Shown piece by piece: positions 54,832 to 63,968 of a DNA stretch of 64,000 bases. The position numbers and the translations under genes were made by a program. The notes below the pieces were generated by a model. That model was not told where the DNA came from, did no database searches, and saw only the letters and a list, made by a program, of their open reading frames with translations. The stretch is from Coprobacillaceae bacterium UN01-12pH3A (GTDB lineage: Bacteria > Bacillota_I > Bacilli_A > Erysipelotrichales > Coprobacillaceae): NCBI GenBank assembly GCA_027676805.1, contig JAQENU010000007.1, forward strand, positions 97,849 to 161,848, in the 5' to 3' direction. The stretch's first letter is position 1, and every line of letters starts with the position of its first letter.

Positions 54832-56430
54832 ATGAACACTATTTATTATAACGGTACAATTTTAACGATGAACCCACATAACGAAAAAGCCACTGCGGTA
54901 TATATTAAAGATGGCAAAATTATAAAAGTTGGAGATGATTCATCTATTCTTTCATTGCAGCAGGATGGAACACAAATAATTGATCTTCAAGGGAAAGCAA
55001 TGATGCCCGGATTTATTGATCCACATAGTCATTTTATTGGTGTAGCGAATTCACTATCTCAATGTGATCTTTCTGAAGCTGTTTCATTTGATGATATTAT
55101 CAATAAAATGAAGGCTTTTATAAAAGAGAATCCGGTCAAAGACGGAGAATGGATTTTTGGTACAAATTATGACCATAACTTTCTCAAGGAAAAAAGACAT
55201 CCTGACAAATTTGTATTAGATCAGATTTCAAAAGATCTTCCGATTGTTGTTATTCATGCTTCCGGTCATATGGGAATTGCAAATTCTAAGGCTTTAGAGC
55301 TCCAGCATATTACGGATCAGACAAAGGATCCTGATGGCGGTAAATATAATCGTATTGAGGGAACTAACGAACCTAACGGATACATGGAGGAGAATGCTTT
55401 TACGGAATTCCGCAATAATACGCCTATGACAGATATTGGAACTCTGTTGAAGCTTGTATTAAAAGCACAAGATATTTATGCTAGCTATGGGATCACTACT
55501 GTACAAGACGGAATGGTTACCCCGCCATTGTTTCAATTATTAAAATATGTGGCAGAATCCGATATGCTGCAATTAGATGTAGTCGGTTTTGTTGATTTGG
55601 ATCACTCTCATGACTTAATGCGTGAAAACGAATATGTAAATCAGTATCATCATCGCTTAAAATTAGGTGGATACAAGGTCTTTTTAGATGGTTCTCCACA
55701 GGGACGAACAGCTTGGATGAGCACCCCTTACCAAAATGCCGAGGATGGCTATAGCGGGTATCCAACACTTAAAGATGAACATCTTTATACTTTAATTGAA
55801 ACTGCTTTATCAGAAGATCAGCAGCTTTTAGCCCATTGTAACGGTGATGCGGCATCCCAGCAGTATATCGACCAATTTGAAAAAGTACTGCAGAAGCATC
55901 CAAATTGGGAACCACATCGTCCGGTAATGATTCATGCCCAATTAGTTAGAAAAGATCAATTGGAAAGAATGAAAAAAATAGACATGATGCCTAGCTTCTT
56001 TGTTGCTCATACGTATTATTGGGGCGATATTCATATTGAAAACTTTGGTAAAGAGAGAGCCGATCATATTTCACCAGCAAAAGATGCATTGGATTTAGGT
56101 ATTCCTTTCACTTTCCATCAGGACAGCCCGGTTCTTCCACCAGACATGATGAAAACCGTTTGGTGTGCAGTAAACCGTCAAACTAAAAATGGTCAATCAA
56201 TAGGAGACTGTGAAAAAATTGATATTTACAGCGCTTTAAAAGCCATCACCATCAATGGTGCCTATCAATACTTTGAGGAAGACCAAAAAGGCAGCATTGA
56301 AGAAGGCAAGCTTGCCGATCTTGTAATATTGGATAGAAATCCATTGGAAACCGATCCTAAAGACCTTGCAGATATCACTGTACTTGAAACGATTAAAGAA
56401 GGAAAAACAATTTTTAAAAGAGAGAAATAA
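54832..56430 (+). CDS. Amidohydrolase family protein (YtcJ type)
   Basis: A 532-aa metal-dependent hydrolase of the YtcJ/amidohydrolase_3 family. It has the N-terminal composite domain (YNGTILTMNPHNEKATAVYIKDG), the metal-binding motif GFIDPHSHF and late His residues in LLAHCNGDA and MIHAQLV. The C-terminal GSIEEGKLADLVILD is typical. The substrate is unknown, and no signal peptide is seen. GGGAGGG lies before the ATG. Confidence 0.9.
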   Translation: MNTIYYNGTILTMNPHNEKATAVYIKDGKIIKVGDDSSILSLQQDGTQIIDLQGKAMMPGFIDPHSHFIGVANSLSQCDLSEAVSFDDIINKMKAFIKENPVKDGEWIFGTNYDHNFLKEKRHPDKFVLDQISKDLPIVVIHASGHMGIANSKALELQHITDQTKDPDGGKYNRIEGTNEPNGYMEENAFTEFRNNTPMTDIGTLLKLVLKAQDIYASYGITTVQDGMVTPPLFQLLKYVAESDMLQLDVVGFVDLDHSHDLMRENEYVNQYHHRLKLGGYKVFLDGSPQGRTAWMSTPYQNAEDGYSGYPTLKDEHLYTLIETALSEDQQLLAHCNGDAASQQYIDQFEKVLQKHPNWEPHRPVMIHAQLVRKDQLERMKKIDMMPSFFVAHTYYWGDIHIENFGKERADHISPAKDALDLGIPFTFHQDSPVLPPDMMKTVWCAVNRQTKNGQSIGDCEKIDIYSALKAITINGAYQYFEEDQKGSIEEGKLADLVILDRNPLETDPKDLADITVLETIKEGKTIFKREK

Positions 56431-56435
56431 AGAAA

Positions 56436-56468
56436 ATGTCTTGCCATTTTAAAACAGGCAAGACGTTT
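56436..56468. terminator. Bidirectional terminator
   Basis: The stem GTCTTGCC/GGCAAGAC with an A/T-rich loop and flanking A and T runs lies between the amidohydrolase and the YdcZ pair. Confidence 0.8.
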
Positions 56469-56469
56469 T

Positions 56470-56931
56470 TTATTGAGTAAGTTCACTAGTCGCTATCTGT
56501 TTTTGGTCAGCAAACTGGTAGATTATTAAACCGACCATGACAATTAAGCAGCCTATTAATTTATTTAGTGAAAATAAGCCATAGAAACAATAATCTAAAA
56601 GGATTCCGCTCATCAGCTGAGAGATAAAAGTAATTAACGTTAATTTAATCGGGGATACTTTTGAAACAATAATATTTAATATAAGCACATTGAAAACACC
56701 AATCACCCCGCCTATAAACATTAAAGGATGATGAAAGCTTTGAATGATATCCGCATTTGAGAAATAAGGAACACCGATCAAAAGCATCAGCACAAAGCTT
56801 GTGATAAAACCAGTGAAATAATTAAAAAATGTACTCTGATAAGCATCCGAGTGCAAAGATAAATAACCATTTACAGAACGACTTAATACAATCGTTACCC
56901 CTCCCAGTAAGGCACAAAGCAATGCAATCAT
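56470..56931 (-). CDS. DMT/YdcZ-type small membrane transporter, second of a pair
   Basis: A 153-aa protein with five or so helices (DUF606/YdcZ). It has the family motif ALLGGVTIVLSRSVNGYLSL near the N-terminus. The ATG overlaps the stop of the preceding gene (ATGA). The pair probably works as a heterodimer. The substrate is unknown. Confidence 0.82.
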   Translation of the reverse strand: MIALLCALLGGVTIVLSRSVNGYLSLHSDAYQSTFFNYFTGFITSFVLMLLIGVPYFSNADIIQSFHHPLMFIGGVIGVFNVLILNIIVSKVSPIKLTLITFISQLMSGILLDYCFYGLFSLNKLIGCLIVMVGLIIYQFADQKQIATSELTQ

Positions 56932-57347
56932 AGAATCATTACCCCAATTCCCAATACAACAATACCTAAGCTCATAAGCTTCAACGGATTCATTTTTCTT
57001 TGCAGTGAACCCAGCCAGCCATTTTGTTCTAAGATAAGTGATGTGATCATCTGACCTAGCAGTCCTAAAGCCGTAAGTAAAGCTACTCCTAACGCATTCA
57101 CTGTCATCACATTAAAAAGAACAGTAAGTACCCCTATCATTCCGCCAGTATAATACAGGATTGGCAGATGGCTGCGAAATCGTATCTGCTTTCTTTTTAC
57201 TTTCATAATAATACATAAAGTCAGAAATCCCGTCAGATGAATCAGGACTGTTGATAAAAAAATGCCAAAATAATCTGATAATTGACCATTGAAAATTGTC
57301 ATTACTGTCACAATAATTCCACATAATATAGATAAAGATAGTTCCAT
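56928..57347 (-). CDS. DMT/YdcZ-type small membrane transporter, first of a pair
   Basis: A 139-aa protein with five helices, starting MELSLSILCGIIVTVMTIFNGQLS. GGAGG lies 7 bases before the ATG at 57347; the open frame extends 18 codons further without a signal. It is divergent from the Crp/Fnr gene, which may regulate it. Confidence 0.82.
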   Translation of the reverse strand: MELSLSILCGIIVTVMTIFNGQLSDYFGIFLSTVLIHLTGFLTLCIIMKVKRKQIRFRSHLPILYYTGGMIGVLTVLFNVMTVNALGVALLTALGLLGQMITSLILEQNGWLGSLQRKMNPLKLMSLGIVVLGIGVMIL

Positions 57348-57428
57348 AGCGATACCTCCAAAAGCATTATAAACAAAACTCCTTGATTCTAAATAGGTCA
57401 TATGTCATATTGTATAGAGGTGAATTTT

Positions 57429-58088
57429 ATGAAAGATAAACTATTCTATATCAACCAATTAAAGGAAATGCAGATGCTTAATCCAAAAAGTTATTCCTAT
57501 TTTGACCTAGTAAAGTTTAATAAAGGAGATTTACTTTTACATCAAGGGCAAAAATTAGAGTACCTATATATATTGCTTCACGGACGAATTAAATCCTGCC
57601 ATACAACATCAAACGGATTAACGGTTCTTTCTGCTTTTTCACATGCAATAAGTGTTATCGGGGAAGTTGAATTTTTAAATCATCGTGATGTCATTAACGA
57701 TGTTTATGCTTTAGAGTCTGTAATCTGTTTAAGAACTTCCGTGACACGTTTTGAAAAAGATTTGTTAAATGATTTATATTTTATGCGTTATTTGGCACAA
57801 ACGATCTCACAGAAGCTTTACGATACAAATCATAATTCTTCCATTTCTATCAATTACCCTGTAGAAAACCGTTTAGCCTCTTACCTTATTTCCTGTCAGG
57901 ATCATATGATGATTCATGACAATTTTGTTCAAGTGGCAGAAATGATTGGCTGCAGTTATCGGCAGTTACAGCGAACACTGAATGATTTTTGTCAAAGCGG
58001 TTATATTCGTAAAGTTAAAAGAGGTCAGTTTGAGATAATGGATCCTATTGCCTTGCAGCATTTAGGCGAAGATTTATACTATCTATAA
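57429..58088 (+). CDS. Crp/Fnr-family transcription regulator
   Basis: A 219-aa protein with an N-terminal cyclic-nucleotide-binding fold (FNKGDLLLHQGQKLEYLYILLHG, VIGEVEFLN) and a C-terminal HTH (FVQVAEMIGCSYRQLQRTLNDFCQSGYI). It resembles YeiL-type members. No Fnr-like Cys cluster is obvious. I chose the ATG at 57429 after GAGGTG. It is divergent from the YdcZ pair, the likely target. Confidence 0.85.
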   Translation: MKDKLFYINQLKEMQMLNPKSYSYFDLVKFNKGDLLLHQGQKLEYLYILLHGRIKSCHTTSNGLTVLSAFSHAISVIGEVEFLNHRDVINDVYALESVICLRTSVTRFEKDLLNDLYFMRYLAQTISQKLYDTNHNSSISINYPVENRLASYLISCQDHMMIHDNFVQVAEMIGCSYRQLQRTLNDFCQSGYIRKVKRGQFEIMDPIALQHLGEDLYYL

Positions 58089-58097
58089 AGACAATAT

Positions 58098-58137
58098 AAA
58101 AGGGCGATAAGAAACTTTTCTTCACCCTTTTATTATT
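58098..58137. terminator. Bidirectional terminator
   Basis: The stem AAAGGG.GA.AAGAA/TTCTTCACCCTTT is followed by T's. It lies between the regulator gene and the MFS gene. Confidence 0.75.
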
Positions 58138-59309
58138 TATTTTACTTTTTCTAAAGTTAAGAAGCCTAAGACCACTCCGACAACTGAAACAATGGCCCCT
58201 AGCAGTAAAGATTCATGTACGCCAATCATATCGAGCAGGATCCCTCCGGCAAGACTGGCAAACACACCGGCTAAAGTCATTGATGTTGTAAGGAAAGATT
58301 GTCCTTTGACCATATCATTTTTCTCAATGATCTGATTGACATAGTAAACAGAAGCAGGAACGAACAATGCATAAGCCCCCATCTGTAAAACCTGTGCCAT
58401 ATAAATCATTGGCATATTGGTTGCGACTAAAGTAAGAATATGCTTCAAGGCAAAACAAACTAAAGATATTTTAATAAGCAATGTACAGTTTACCTTTTCA
58501 TTTAATTTGTTGAACATAAACATGATTGGCAGTTCAAGCATGGCGGCGACAAAAACAGCATTTCCCATGTCGCTGCTGTTTCCGCCTACGTTGGTTACAA
58601 TCTGAATAAAGAAATTATTGATAATACTGTGTGCAAAATAAATACAAACAAAGCCTAACAGGAATATCATAAATTTAATATATTTGTGTACAAACTGTCC
58701 AAATGATAATTGTGATTTCTGTTCTGTTTCAGAGCTATCACTGTCTTTATTGTCATCTACCACTGTGTATAACTGAATAATAATATAAAGCAATGTATTA
58801 AATAAGACATAAGCTAAGGGGATAATTGAACTGTTTATGGCACTTACGACATATCCTAAGGCAATAGAAGTTAAGGCATAAGCCGCTGACCCTAATCCTC
58901 TGGCAACCCCAAAATTGATCTTATAGCCAAACTTTTCAAAAACGAAAGCAAAGGAATTGATTAATGGCATTAATGAGGTCGTTAGTGAAAAGATAACGAT
59001 AACAAAGAAAGCCAGAATTTGCTTATTCATCGGAATAAAATAAACGGCAACTGAACAAACGATCGTCACTGCCAACAGGATACGAATAACAAGATTAATC
59101 TTTGCCGTAGAAGATTTATCCGCAATCGTTGCAATTAGCGGCTGTAAGATAACTGCCACAATACTGCTAAGTGCCAAAGTGATTCCGATAAGTGAGTTAG
59201 AAAAGCCTTCCCCCAACAAATAAACAGAAGCATAGCCCATCATTGCACAGATTGCCGCACAGTAGAAAATCTGACTCAATGAATATTTTATATTTAAGAC
59301 TCTATTCAT
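58137..59309 (-). CDS. MFS transporter (LacY/nucleoside symporter-like)
   Basis: A 390-aa protein with 12 membrane helices. FNVARGLGS-like positions occur in NFGVARGLGSAAYALTS near residue 130, and PLIATIADKSSTAKIN matches the loop 2-3 signature. Such MFS_1-like carriers are related to LacY and nucleoside symporters. It is the last gene after the PHP and ROK genes, so its substrate may relate to them. Confidence 0.85.
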   Translation of the reverse strand: MNRVLNIKYSLSQIFYCAAICAMMGYASVYLLGEGFSNSLIGITLALSSIVAVILQPLIATIADKSSTAKINLVIRILLAVTIVCSVAVYFIPMNKQILAFFVIVIFSLTTSLMPLINSFAFVFEKFGYKINFGVARGLGSAAYALTSIALGYVVSAINSSIIPLAYVLFNTLLYIIIQLYTVVDDNKDSDSSETEQKSQLSFGQFVHKYIKFMIFLLGFVCIYFAHSIINNFFIQIVTNVGGNSSDMGNAVFVAAMLELPIMFMFNKLNEKVNCTLLIKISLVCFALKHILTLVATNMPMIYMAQVLQMGAYALFVPASVYYVNQIIEKNDMVKGQSFLTTSMTLAGVFASLAGGILLDMIGVHESLLLGAIVSVVGVVLGFLTLEKVK

Positions 59310-59385
59310 TTTTCTTCTCCTTCTATATGAAAAATATATGATTAAATATATTCTATCACCTTTTGTTGAATAATTGTTCTTCTAT

Positions 59386-60279
59386 TTAAATCAAATGATA
59401 TTCTTTCAATTGTGCTTCAATCTCATGTTCATCAATAATGCAGCGTGTTTCTCCAAGTTCAATCGCCGGCTTTGTTTTTCCATGATAGTCACTGCCACAG
59501 GTGATCAGCATTTGATACTCTCTCCCCTTTTGCAGAAAGTAATTTACAGTAGCTTCATCATGATAATTGCTGAATGCTTCTACACCTTGAAGTCCCATTT
59601 TTACCATTTCATCAAAAACCTCAAATTGTCCTTTTAAATTATTTCCCGGGTGAGCCAATACAGCAATTCCGCCATTGTCATTGATAATTTTAATGGTTTC
59701 CTTCAGTGATGGAAATATTACCTCCGTATAGCAAGCCTTTCCTTGAGCATAGTAATCCCAATAAAAATTCACATAGGGATTATCGCTTCTTTCTCCATTT
59801 TCTCTATAAGGCTTTAGTAGCGGATGATCCTGATAACGAGGATCATTCAGCAATGCTTCCGCAAACATTTCCCCGGTATAAACCCCATTCGCACTTAATT
59901 CGTCTAGCTGACTCTTATCCAGTTCAAAGCCTAGCTGATTTGTAAGCTTTAGCTTTTCTTCACTGCACGATAATTCTTGTTTCAGGATATTTTCCTCCAG
60001 TTCATTGAATATTGGATTTTTATGATCAATTCCGTATCCTAAAACATGCAGATTGATGCCATTATAAGTACAGTCAATTTCTGTCGCATGAATATAACGT
60101 ATACCATATTGTTCTGCGGCTTTCTTTGCCTCATCAATGGCTTTAACACTATTGTGATCAGCAATCGCCATAATTGTAATTCCGGCATCATGACATTTGT
60201 CAACTAATTGAGCAGGTGTAAACTCTCCGTCATCACTGTACATGCTGTGCATGTGTAAATCAATAAATTTATTCATCAT
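59386..60279 (-). CDS. PHP-domain phosphoesterase
   Basis: A 297-aa metal-dependent phosphoesterase. Metal-binding motifs are FIDLHMHSMYSDDG, AIADHNSVK, HATEIDC, VLAHPGNN and a late SDYHGK. Members act on nucleoside 3',5'-bisphosphates or sugar phosphates. The start overlaps the ROK regulator gene by 11 bases. Confidence 0.9.
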   Translation of the reverse strand: MMNKFIDLHMHSMYSDDGEFTPAQLVDKCHDAGITIMAIADHNSVKAIDEAKKAAEQYGIRYIHATEIDCTYNGINLHVLGYGIDHKNPIFNELEENILKQELSCSEEKLKLTNQLGFELDKSQLDELSANGVYTGEMFAEALLNDPRYQDHPLLKPYRENGERSDNPYVNFYWDYYAQGKACYTEVIFPSLKETIKIINDNGGIAVLAHPGNNLKGQFEVFDEMVKMGLQGVEAFSNYHDEATVNYFLQKGREYQMLITCGSDYHGKTKPAIELGETRCIIDEHEIEAQLKEYHLI

Positions 60280-61255
60280 TCTTCCCCTTTTTCTCTTTTA
60301 AATTTTTAATCGCTATACTGTATAGTCCTTTCCAAATCATTTCATTCATCTCTTTAATTTGAACGATCTGCGGATAATGGTGCTTTGGTATTTCACTGTC
60401 GATGTCTAAGCGTTCAACAGATTCCACAACATCACTGCAAACACCGATTATTTCAGGATTAAATACACAGCATAAGGTCAATATTTGCTTAGTCAGCAGT
60501 AACTGCGGATTTTCTTTTAATAATTGATCCTGCTGAGAGTGCGTATAAAACGGCAGATAGCGCAATTCTCCGGCAAAATGTGAAAAGCCATTGTATAATT
60601 TATGGTCAATCATCATGCCACACCCCACATAGACTGCCGCCGGCTGGTAGATAAACGCCAGATGTGGACTCTTAGGATACATATAAGATAATCCAATACA
60701 GGCATTGTTCACATCATTTTCGATGACATAGTCCAATCCATAGCGTTGCTTTAATGCTCTGCCTAAATGACAGCCATTTAGCCGTTCAAAATCACAGATA
60801 TCTATTTTCCCGTCCTGACAAATTCCCGGTATACTGAGAACCAAAAGGGAGATACTTCTATCCTTTGCCATCATTTGATCCACTATATCGTTTAATTCCT
60901 CTAAATTGCCTATCTCACTTACAAATTTTTCCTCATATAAGTTTGTCCCTATCAAATCTATCGTTCTGCCGATAAACTGATACCTATTTTGATCACGTTT
61001 TAAAATAATCATACCAATATGATAATAGTCTTTATTAAGAATATACTGCTTGGATTTTCTGCCTCCTGTAGATTCTGCTTCTCCAATATATTCAATTTCT
61101 TTCTTTTCTATCAAATCATGAAGAATATTTGTAATCCCCGCTAAAGATTGCCCGGTTTTTTCAGCCAGTTCATTTTTAGTCCATACTTTTATATTGTAAA
61201 AGCACTCTCTTATCTCCTGAATATTGCTAAGTTTGAGTTCATTTATTCTTGCCAA
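60269..61255 (-). CDS. ROK-family transcriptional regulator
   Basis: A 328-aa protein with an N-terminal winged helix (NELAEKTGQSLAGITNILHDLIEKK) followed by a ROK sugar-sensing domain (YVIENDVNNACIGLSYMYP, YVGCGMMIDHKLYNGFSHFAGEL). It probably represses the PHP-MFS operon and itself in response to a sugar. The start is a TTG after GGAGGTGATCGT. The second prophage end begins about 85 bases upstream. Confidence 0.85.
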   Translation of the reverse strand: MARINELKLSNIQEIRECFYNIKVWTKNELAEKTGQSLAGITNILHDLIEKKEIEYIGEAESTGGRKSKQYILNKDYYHIGMIILKRDQNRYQFIGRTIDLIGTNLYEEKFVSEIGNLEELNDIVDQMMAKDRSISLLVLSIPGICQDGKIDICDFERLNGCHLGRALKQRYGLDYVIENDVNNACIGLSYMYPKSPHLAFIYQPAAVYVGCGMMIDHKLYNGFSHFAGELRYLPFYTHSQQDQLLKENPQLLLTKQILTLCCVFNPEIIGVCSDVVESVERLDIDSEIPKHHYPQIVQIKEMNEMIWKGLYSIAIKNLKEKKGKNDE

Positions 61256-61273
61256 ACGATCACCTCCACCTCT

Positions 61274-61300
61274 TTCGTTATAATATGACGAATGTTATAA
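61274..61300. promoter_or_regulatory. Possible operator upstream of the ROK regulator
   Basis: GTTATAA occurs twice in direct orientation (61277-61283 and 61294-61300), and TTCG/CGAA flank the first copy as an inverted pair. It overlaps the expected promoter region. Autoregulation is inferred. Confidence 0.35.
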
Positions 61301-61330
61301 AATAAGTATACGCCGATTAAATGAGTAAGA

Positions 61331-61414
61331 CACTTTATTTTCACAACCTGAAATCAAAGTAGTCAATTTATAGGCACTTTCAAGCCCTTTGTTACTTATT
61401 TGTTACTTATTCAT
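61331..61414 (+). repeat. Left end of a second prophage: att-like and arm repeats
   Basis: TTTTCACAACCTGAAAT (61338-61354) resembles TTTTCACAAACAGGAAAT at 15340. CAATTTATAGGCACTTTC (61364-61381) and two tandem TTTGTTACTTA units ending in TTCAT (61388-61414) match 6078-6128 with one base change. This marks a second element with the same integrase specificity. Confidence 0.55.
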
Positions 61415-61437
61415 CAATATTTACCAACATTTTTATT

Positions 61438-61466
61438 GAAAAAAGCTATCAAATTTAGATAGCTTT
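61438..61466 (-). terminator. Diverged copy of the zinc-ribbon gene terminator
   Basis: The hairpin AAAAGCTATC/GATAGCTTT is the counterpart of 6153-6181. Confidence 0.7.
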
Positions 61467-61487
61467 CCATGCTTAATAAAGGGGTAA

Positions 61488-61605
61488 TTATCTCTTAAAT
61501 CCCCTTATAATTTTTGTTTTTCCTTCTGCATAATGAATTGCGATCTGACAACAACCACATACCGGACATAGGTAATAGTACGCTTTGAACTTTCCATTTT
61601 CCACC
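61488..61605 (-). pseudogene. Truncated copy of the prophage-end zinc-ribbon gene
   Basis: The frame reads VENGKFKAYYYLCPVCGCC through GKTKIIRGFKR to a TAA, closely matching residues 20-56 of the protein at 6201-6371. The N-terminal part with the CKC ligand pair is gone and a TAG stands at the break, so this copy cannot make the full ribbon. Confidence 0.75.
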
Positions 61606-62003
61606 TAAAACACAGTATTTATATAGTATATTAGTGTGTATGAACAAAATATCATCAGTATTATAATGCTCGATATGTTAAAATTAAAGTACAATAAATA
61701 AGTAATGATAGAGAATTCTATATAAATCTATCTGCGTCTTCCATTCTATATGGGTGATTTTTTATTGACTTTTAATAGAGTATATAATAAAAAAAGCATA
61801 ATAATACTATCTTTTATTTAAATATTTTTTCACTTCTTGTTGCATCTTATTAGATAAATATCAGACAAATAACAAAATAATGGGAAACTATGTTAATATT
61901 TAGATAGACTTAAAGAAATGTAAATATGGTTAGGGAGGTGTATCACCATTGCACAATTAATTATTCTACAAAGATACTATAAATATAAAATGGAGGATAA
62001 ATT
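61606..62003. other. Non-coding stretch before the C39-like gene
   Basis: AT-rich with no convincing gene. GGGAGGTG at about 61934 is followed by a 19-codon frame beginning with ATT (IAQLIILQRYYKYKMEDKL) that ends across the start of the next gene. That may be a coupled leader peptide or chance. The normal ribosome binding site for the next gene (GGAGG, 7 nt) is separate. Confidence 0.4.
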
Positions 62004-62771
62004 ATGAAAAAATTTATAGCAGCCTTTCTTTTATTTTCAATTATGAGTATAAATTTTTCAAATGTTTCTGCTACAAGCAGTACATCAGATAACGAAACTG
62101 AAGTAACAACAACAGAGGATGGAAAAGAAGTTTATTATAATAACAATTCAGTCAATGGTTCTATTGATACAACAGATTTTAAAGATGTACCAAAATTCAA
62201 CTCAATGACTAAATATGATCCAAACGATCCTAACATCAACTCAAATTCAGTGAGTGTTAGCCACCAAACACAGGAAACATCTTATTATTGTGGACCAGCA
62301 TCAGGTTCTATGATTACCTATCAATTGGGGAAGGGACAAAACCAAAACCAAATGGCTTCATATTTTGGAACAACCACTGATGGAACTGGATTCGGTAGTT
62401 ATCTAGGAAGTACTTTACAAAATATTACCGGTTATCCTTTTGGGACTACGTGGCATACTGGTTCAGATGTAACAACGATAAAAAACAATATTAAAGCAGG
62501 AATTAACTATGGAAATGCCATTATGTTAAATACTTGGGAATATGGAAATTACTTTTATCTTGATGGACACCGTGCACTTAGTGACGAAGTATTCCATTAT
62601 GGTGTAATTAGTGGGTACTCAGATTTTGGTAATTATGTTTACTATATAGATCCAGGAGCAGGATATACAGATCCAGTAACAGGACAACGCTGGGATGGTT
62701 TTACAGCAGGCAGATATTATCCTATTTATGATATAAGTATGGCAACTGGTGGTCGAGGATATGTTTGGTAA
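62004..62771 (+). CDS. Secreted C39-like cysteine protease
   Basis: A 255-aa protein with a signal peptide (MKKFIAAFLLFSIMSINFSNVSA). The mature part has the C39 peptidase pattern: SYYCGPASGSM (Cys96), VFHYGVISGY (His198) and YYIDPGAG (Asp216), so the catalytic residues are present. It stands alone without the ABC transporter that usually carries C39. It would act outside the cell. Its stop overlaps the start of the following membrane protein. It is cargo at the end of the second prophage. Confidence 0.8.
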   Translation: MKKFIAAFLLFSIMSINFSNVSATSSTSDNETEVTTTEDGKEVYYNNNSVNGSIDTTDFKDVPKFNSMTKYDPNDPNINSNSVSVSHQTQETSYYCGPASGSMITYQLGKGQNQNQMASYFGTTTDGTGFGSYLGSTLQNITGYPFGTTWHTGSDVTTIKNNIKAGINYGNAIMLNTWEYGNYFYLDGHRALSDEVFHYGVISGYSDFGNYVYYIDPGAGYTDPVTGQRWDGFTAGRYYPIYDISMATGGRGYVW

Positions 62772-63936
62772 CCTAAAGAAAAAGAAAGGGATATTTTTAC
62801 TCTTAACCACTATCACTATATCGGTACTGTTATATTTTGCATTTTCCCTTAATAAATCCAATTTATCAAATAAGCTTATATCACTGCAACAAAATGAAAA
62901 ATTTAGTATTAAAGATATAGCTTATGAAAATATGTCTGGTCTATTTAAAGACAGCGAGGTTGTAGAGTTTACTAATGATAAAGTTTTTTTACCAAAAATA
63001 TTAAATACTAACAATTTATTATTTGGATCACTACGAGATACCGAATTAACTGATAAAAATATCTCGTATTTAGATTTAAATACAGGTGACTATACTACGA
63101 TAAATGATGTTAATCTATCAGAGGGATATTTAACTGTATTATATATAGCTGCCAATGAAAAATATTTTCTCTACAGTTATTTAGATGGAAATAATGAAGT
63201 TTATTTATACAATTTAATTACTAAAGAAAATAATAAACTTGAATCATTGAATTCCTATACATTTTCAAATCAAAGTCAATGTATTTTATACAATGACAGC
63301 ATCATCTTTAATGTCTTTAATAAAAAAGCAGAGACATATGCAACCTTTTGTTATTCCATTGAAAACGATGCAATTGAAATTATTGAAAATGAAAATAGTG
63401 GATATCCCGTTATAATAGATCAAAAATTATACTACTTAAAAATTGACAAAACAGCATTAAAAACCAAATTAATTGAATATGATATTACAAAAAAAGAAAA
63501 AACCATATTGTTGGAACAATCAGGAAATGAGCAATACATTTCGAGTGTATTTGGTAACGGAAATGATTTAATTATTACAATCTCAATAAATAATAATACG
63601 CAGTTAACTTCTAGTAATTACACCTTATTTTATCAATTAGATTTAGAAAACAACGTAGCTGATCTTTTATTTAAACTTTCACAAGGTGAAATACTTTCTT
63701 TTGAGAACAATTATTTATATTTTACTGGTAGACTTAATGGTGCTGGTGACAGTCCAAGAGAAAATTATATATATGATTATAAAAACAATTTATTCTACAA
63801 GCCATTAGGACAATGCATATTTTCCAATAAAAGTATTGTTTATATAGAGCCTAAAAATACAAATGTAGATATTCCGAAAGGAGCAGATTATACAAACGAA
63901 TATAGCCAAATTCGTTATTCAAATTTTGAAAACTAA
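62761..63936 (+). CDS. Membrane-anchored beta-propeller-like protein, partner of the C39-like protease
   Basis: A 391-aa protein with a basic N-terminus and one membrane helix (GIFLLLTTITISVLLYFAF), then a long extracellular part of repeated beta-type segments (YLDLNTGDYTTIND, YLYNLITKENNKLE, IEYDITKKEKTILLE) suggestive of a propeller. It overlaps the protease gene. I chose the ATG at 62761, though a GTG four codons upstream is possible. It may display, hold or inhibit the protease, which is inference. Confidence 0.65.
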   Translation: MFGNLKKKKGIFLLLTTITISVLLYFAFSLNKSNLSNKLISLQQNEKFSIKDIAYENMSGLFKDSEVVEFTNDKVFLPKILNTNNLLFGSLRDTELTDKNISYLDLNTGDYTTINDVNLSEGYLTVLYIAANEKYFLYSYLDGNNEVYLYNLITKENNKLESLNSYTFSNQSQCILYNDSIIFNVFNKKAETYATFCYSIENDAIEIIENENSGYPVIIDQKLYYLKIDKTALKTKLIEYDITKKEKTILLEQSGNEQYISSVFGNGNDLIITISINNNTQLTSSNYTLFYQLDLENNVADLLFKLSQGEILSFENNYLYFTGRLNGAGDSPRENYIYDYKNNLFYKPLGQCIFSNKSIVYIEPKNTNVDIPKGADYTNEYSQIRYSNFEN

Positions 63937-63953
63937 AAACAACCCTAAGTCCA
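63935..63953 (+). repeat. Copy of the sequence behind the first cargo locus
   Basis: AAAAACAACCCTAAGTCCA is identical to 8030-8048. At the first locus it forms the left arm of the lysis-operon terminator. Here the right arm is missing and is replaced by other DNA, so something may have inserted. Confidence 0.75.
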
Positions 63954-63968
63954 AATAGGTGAACCAAC

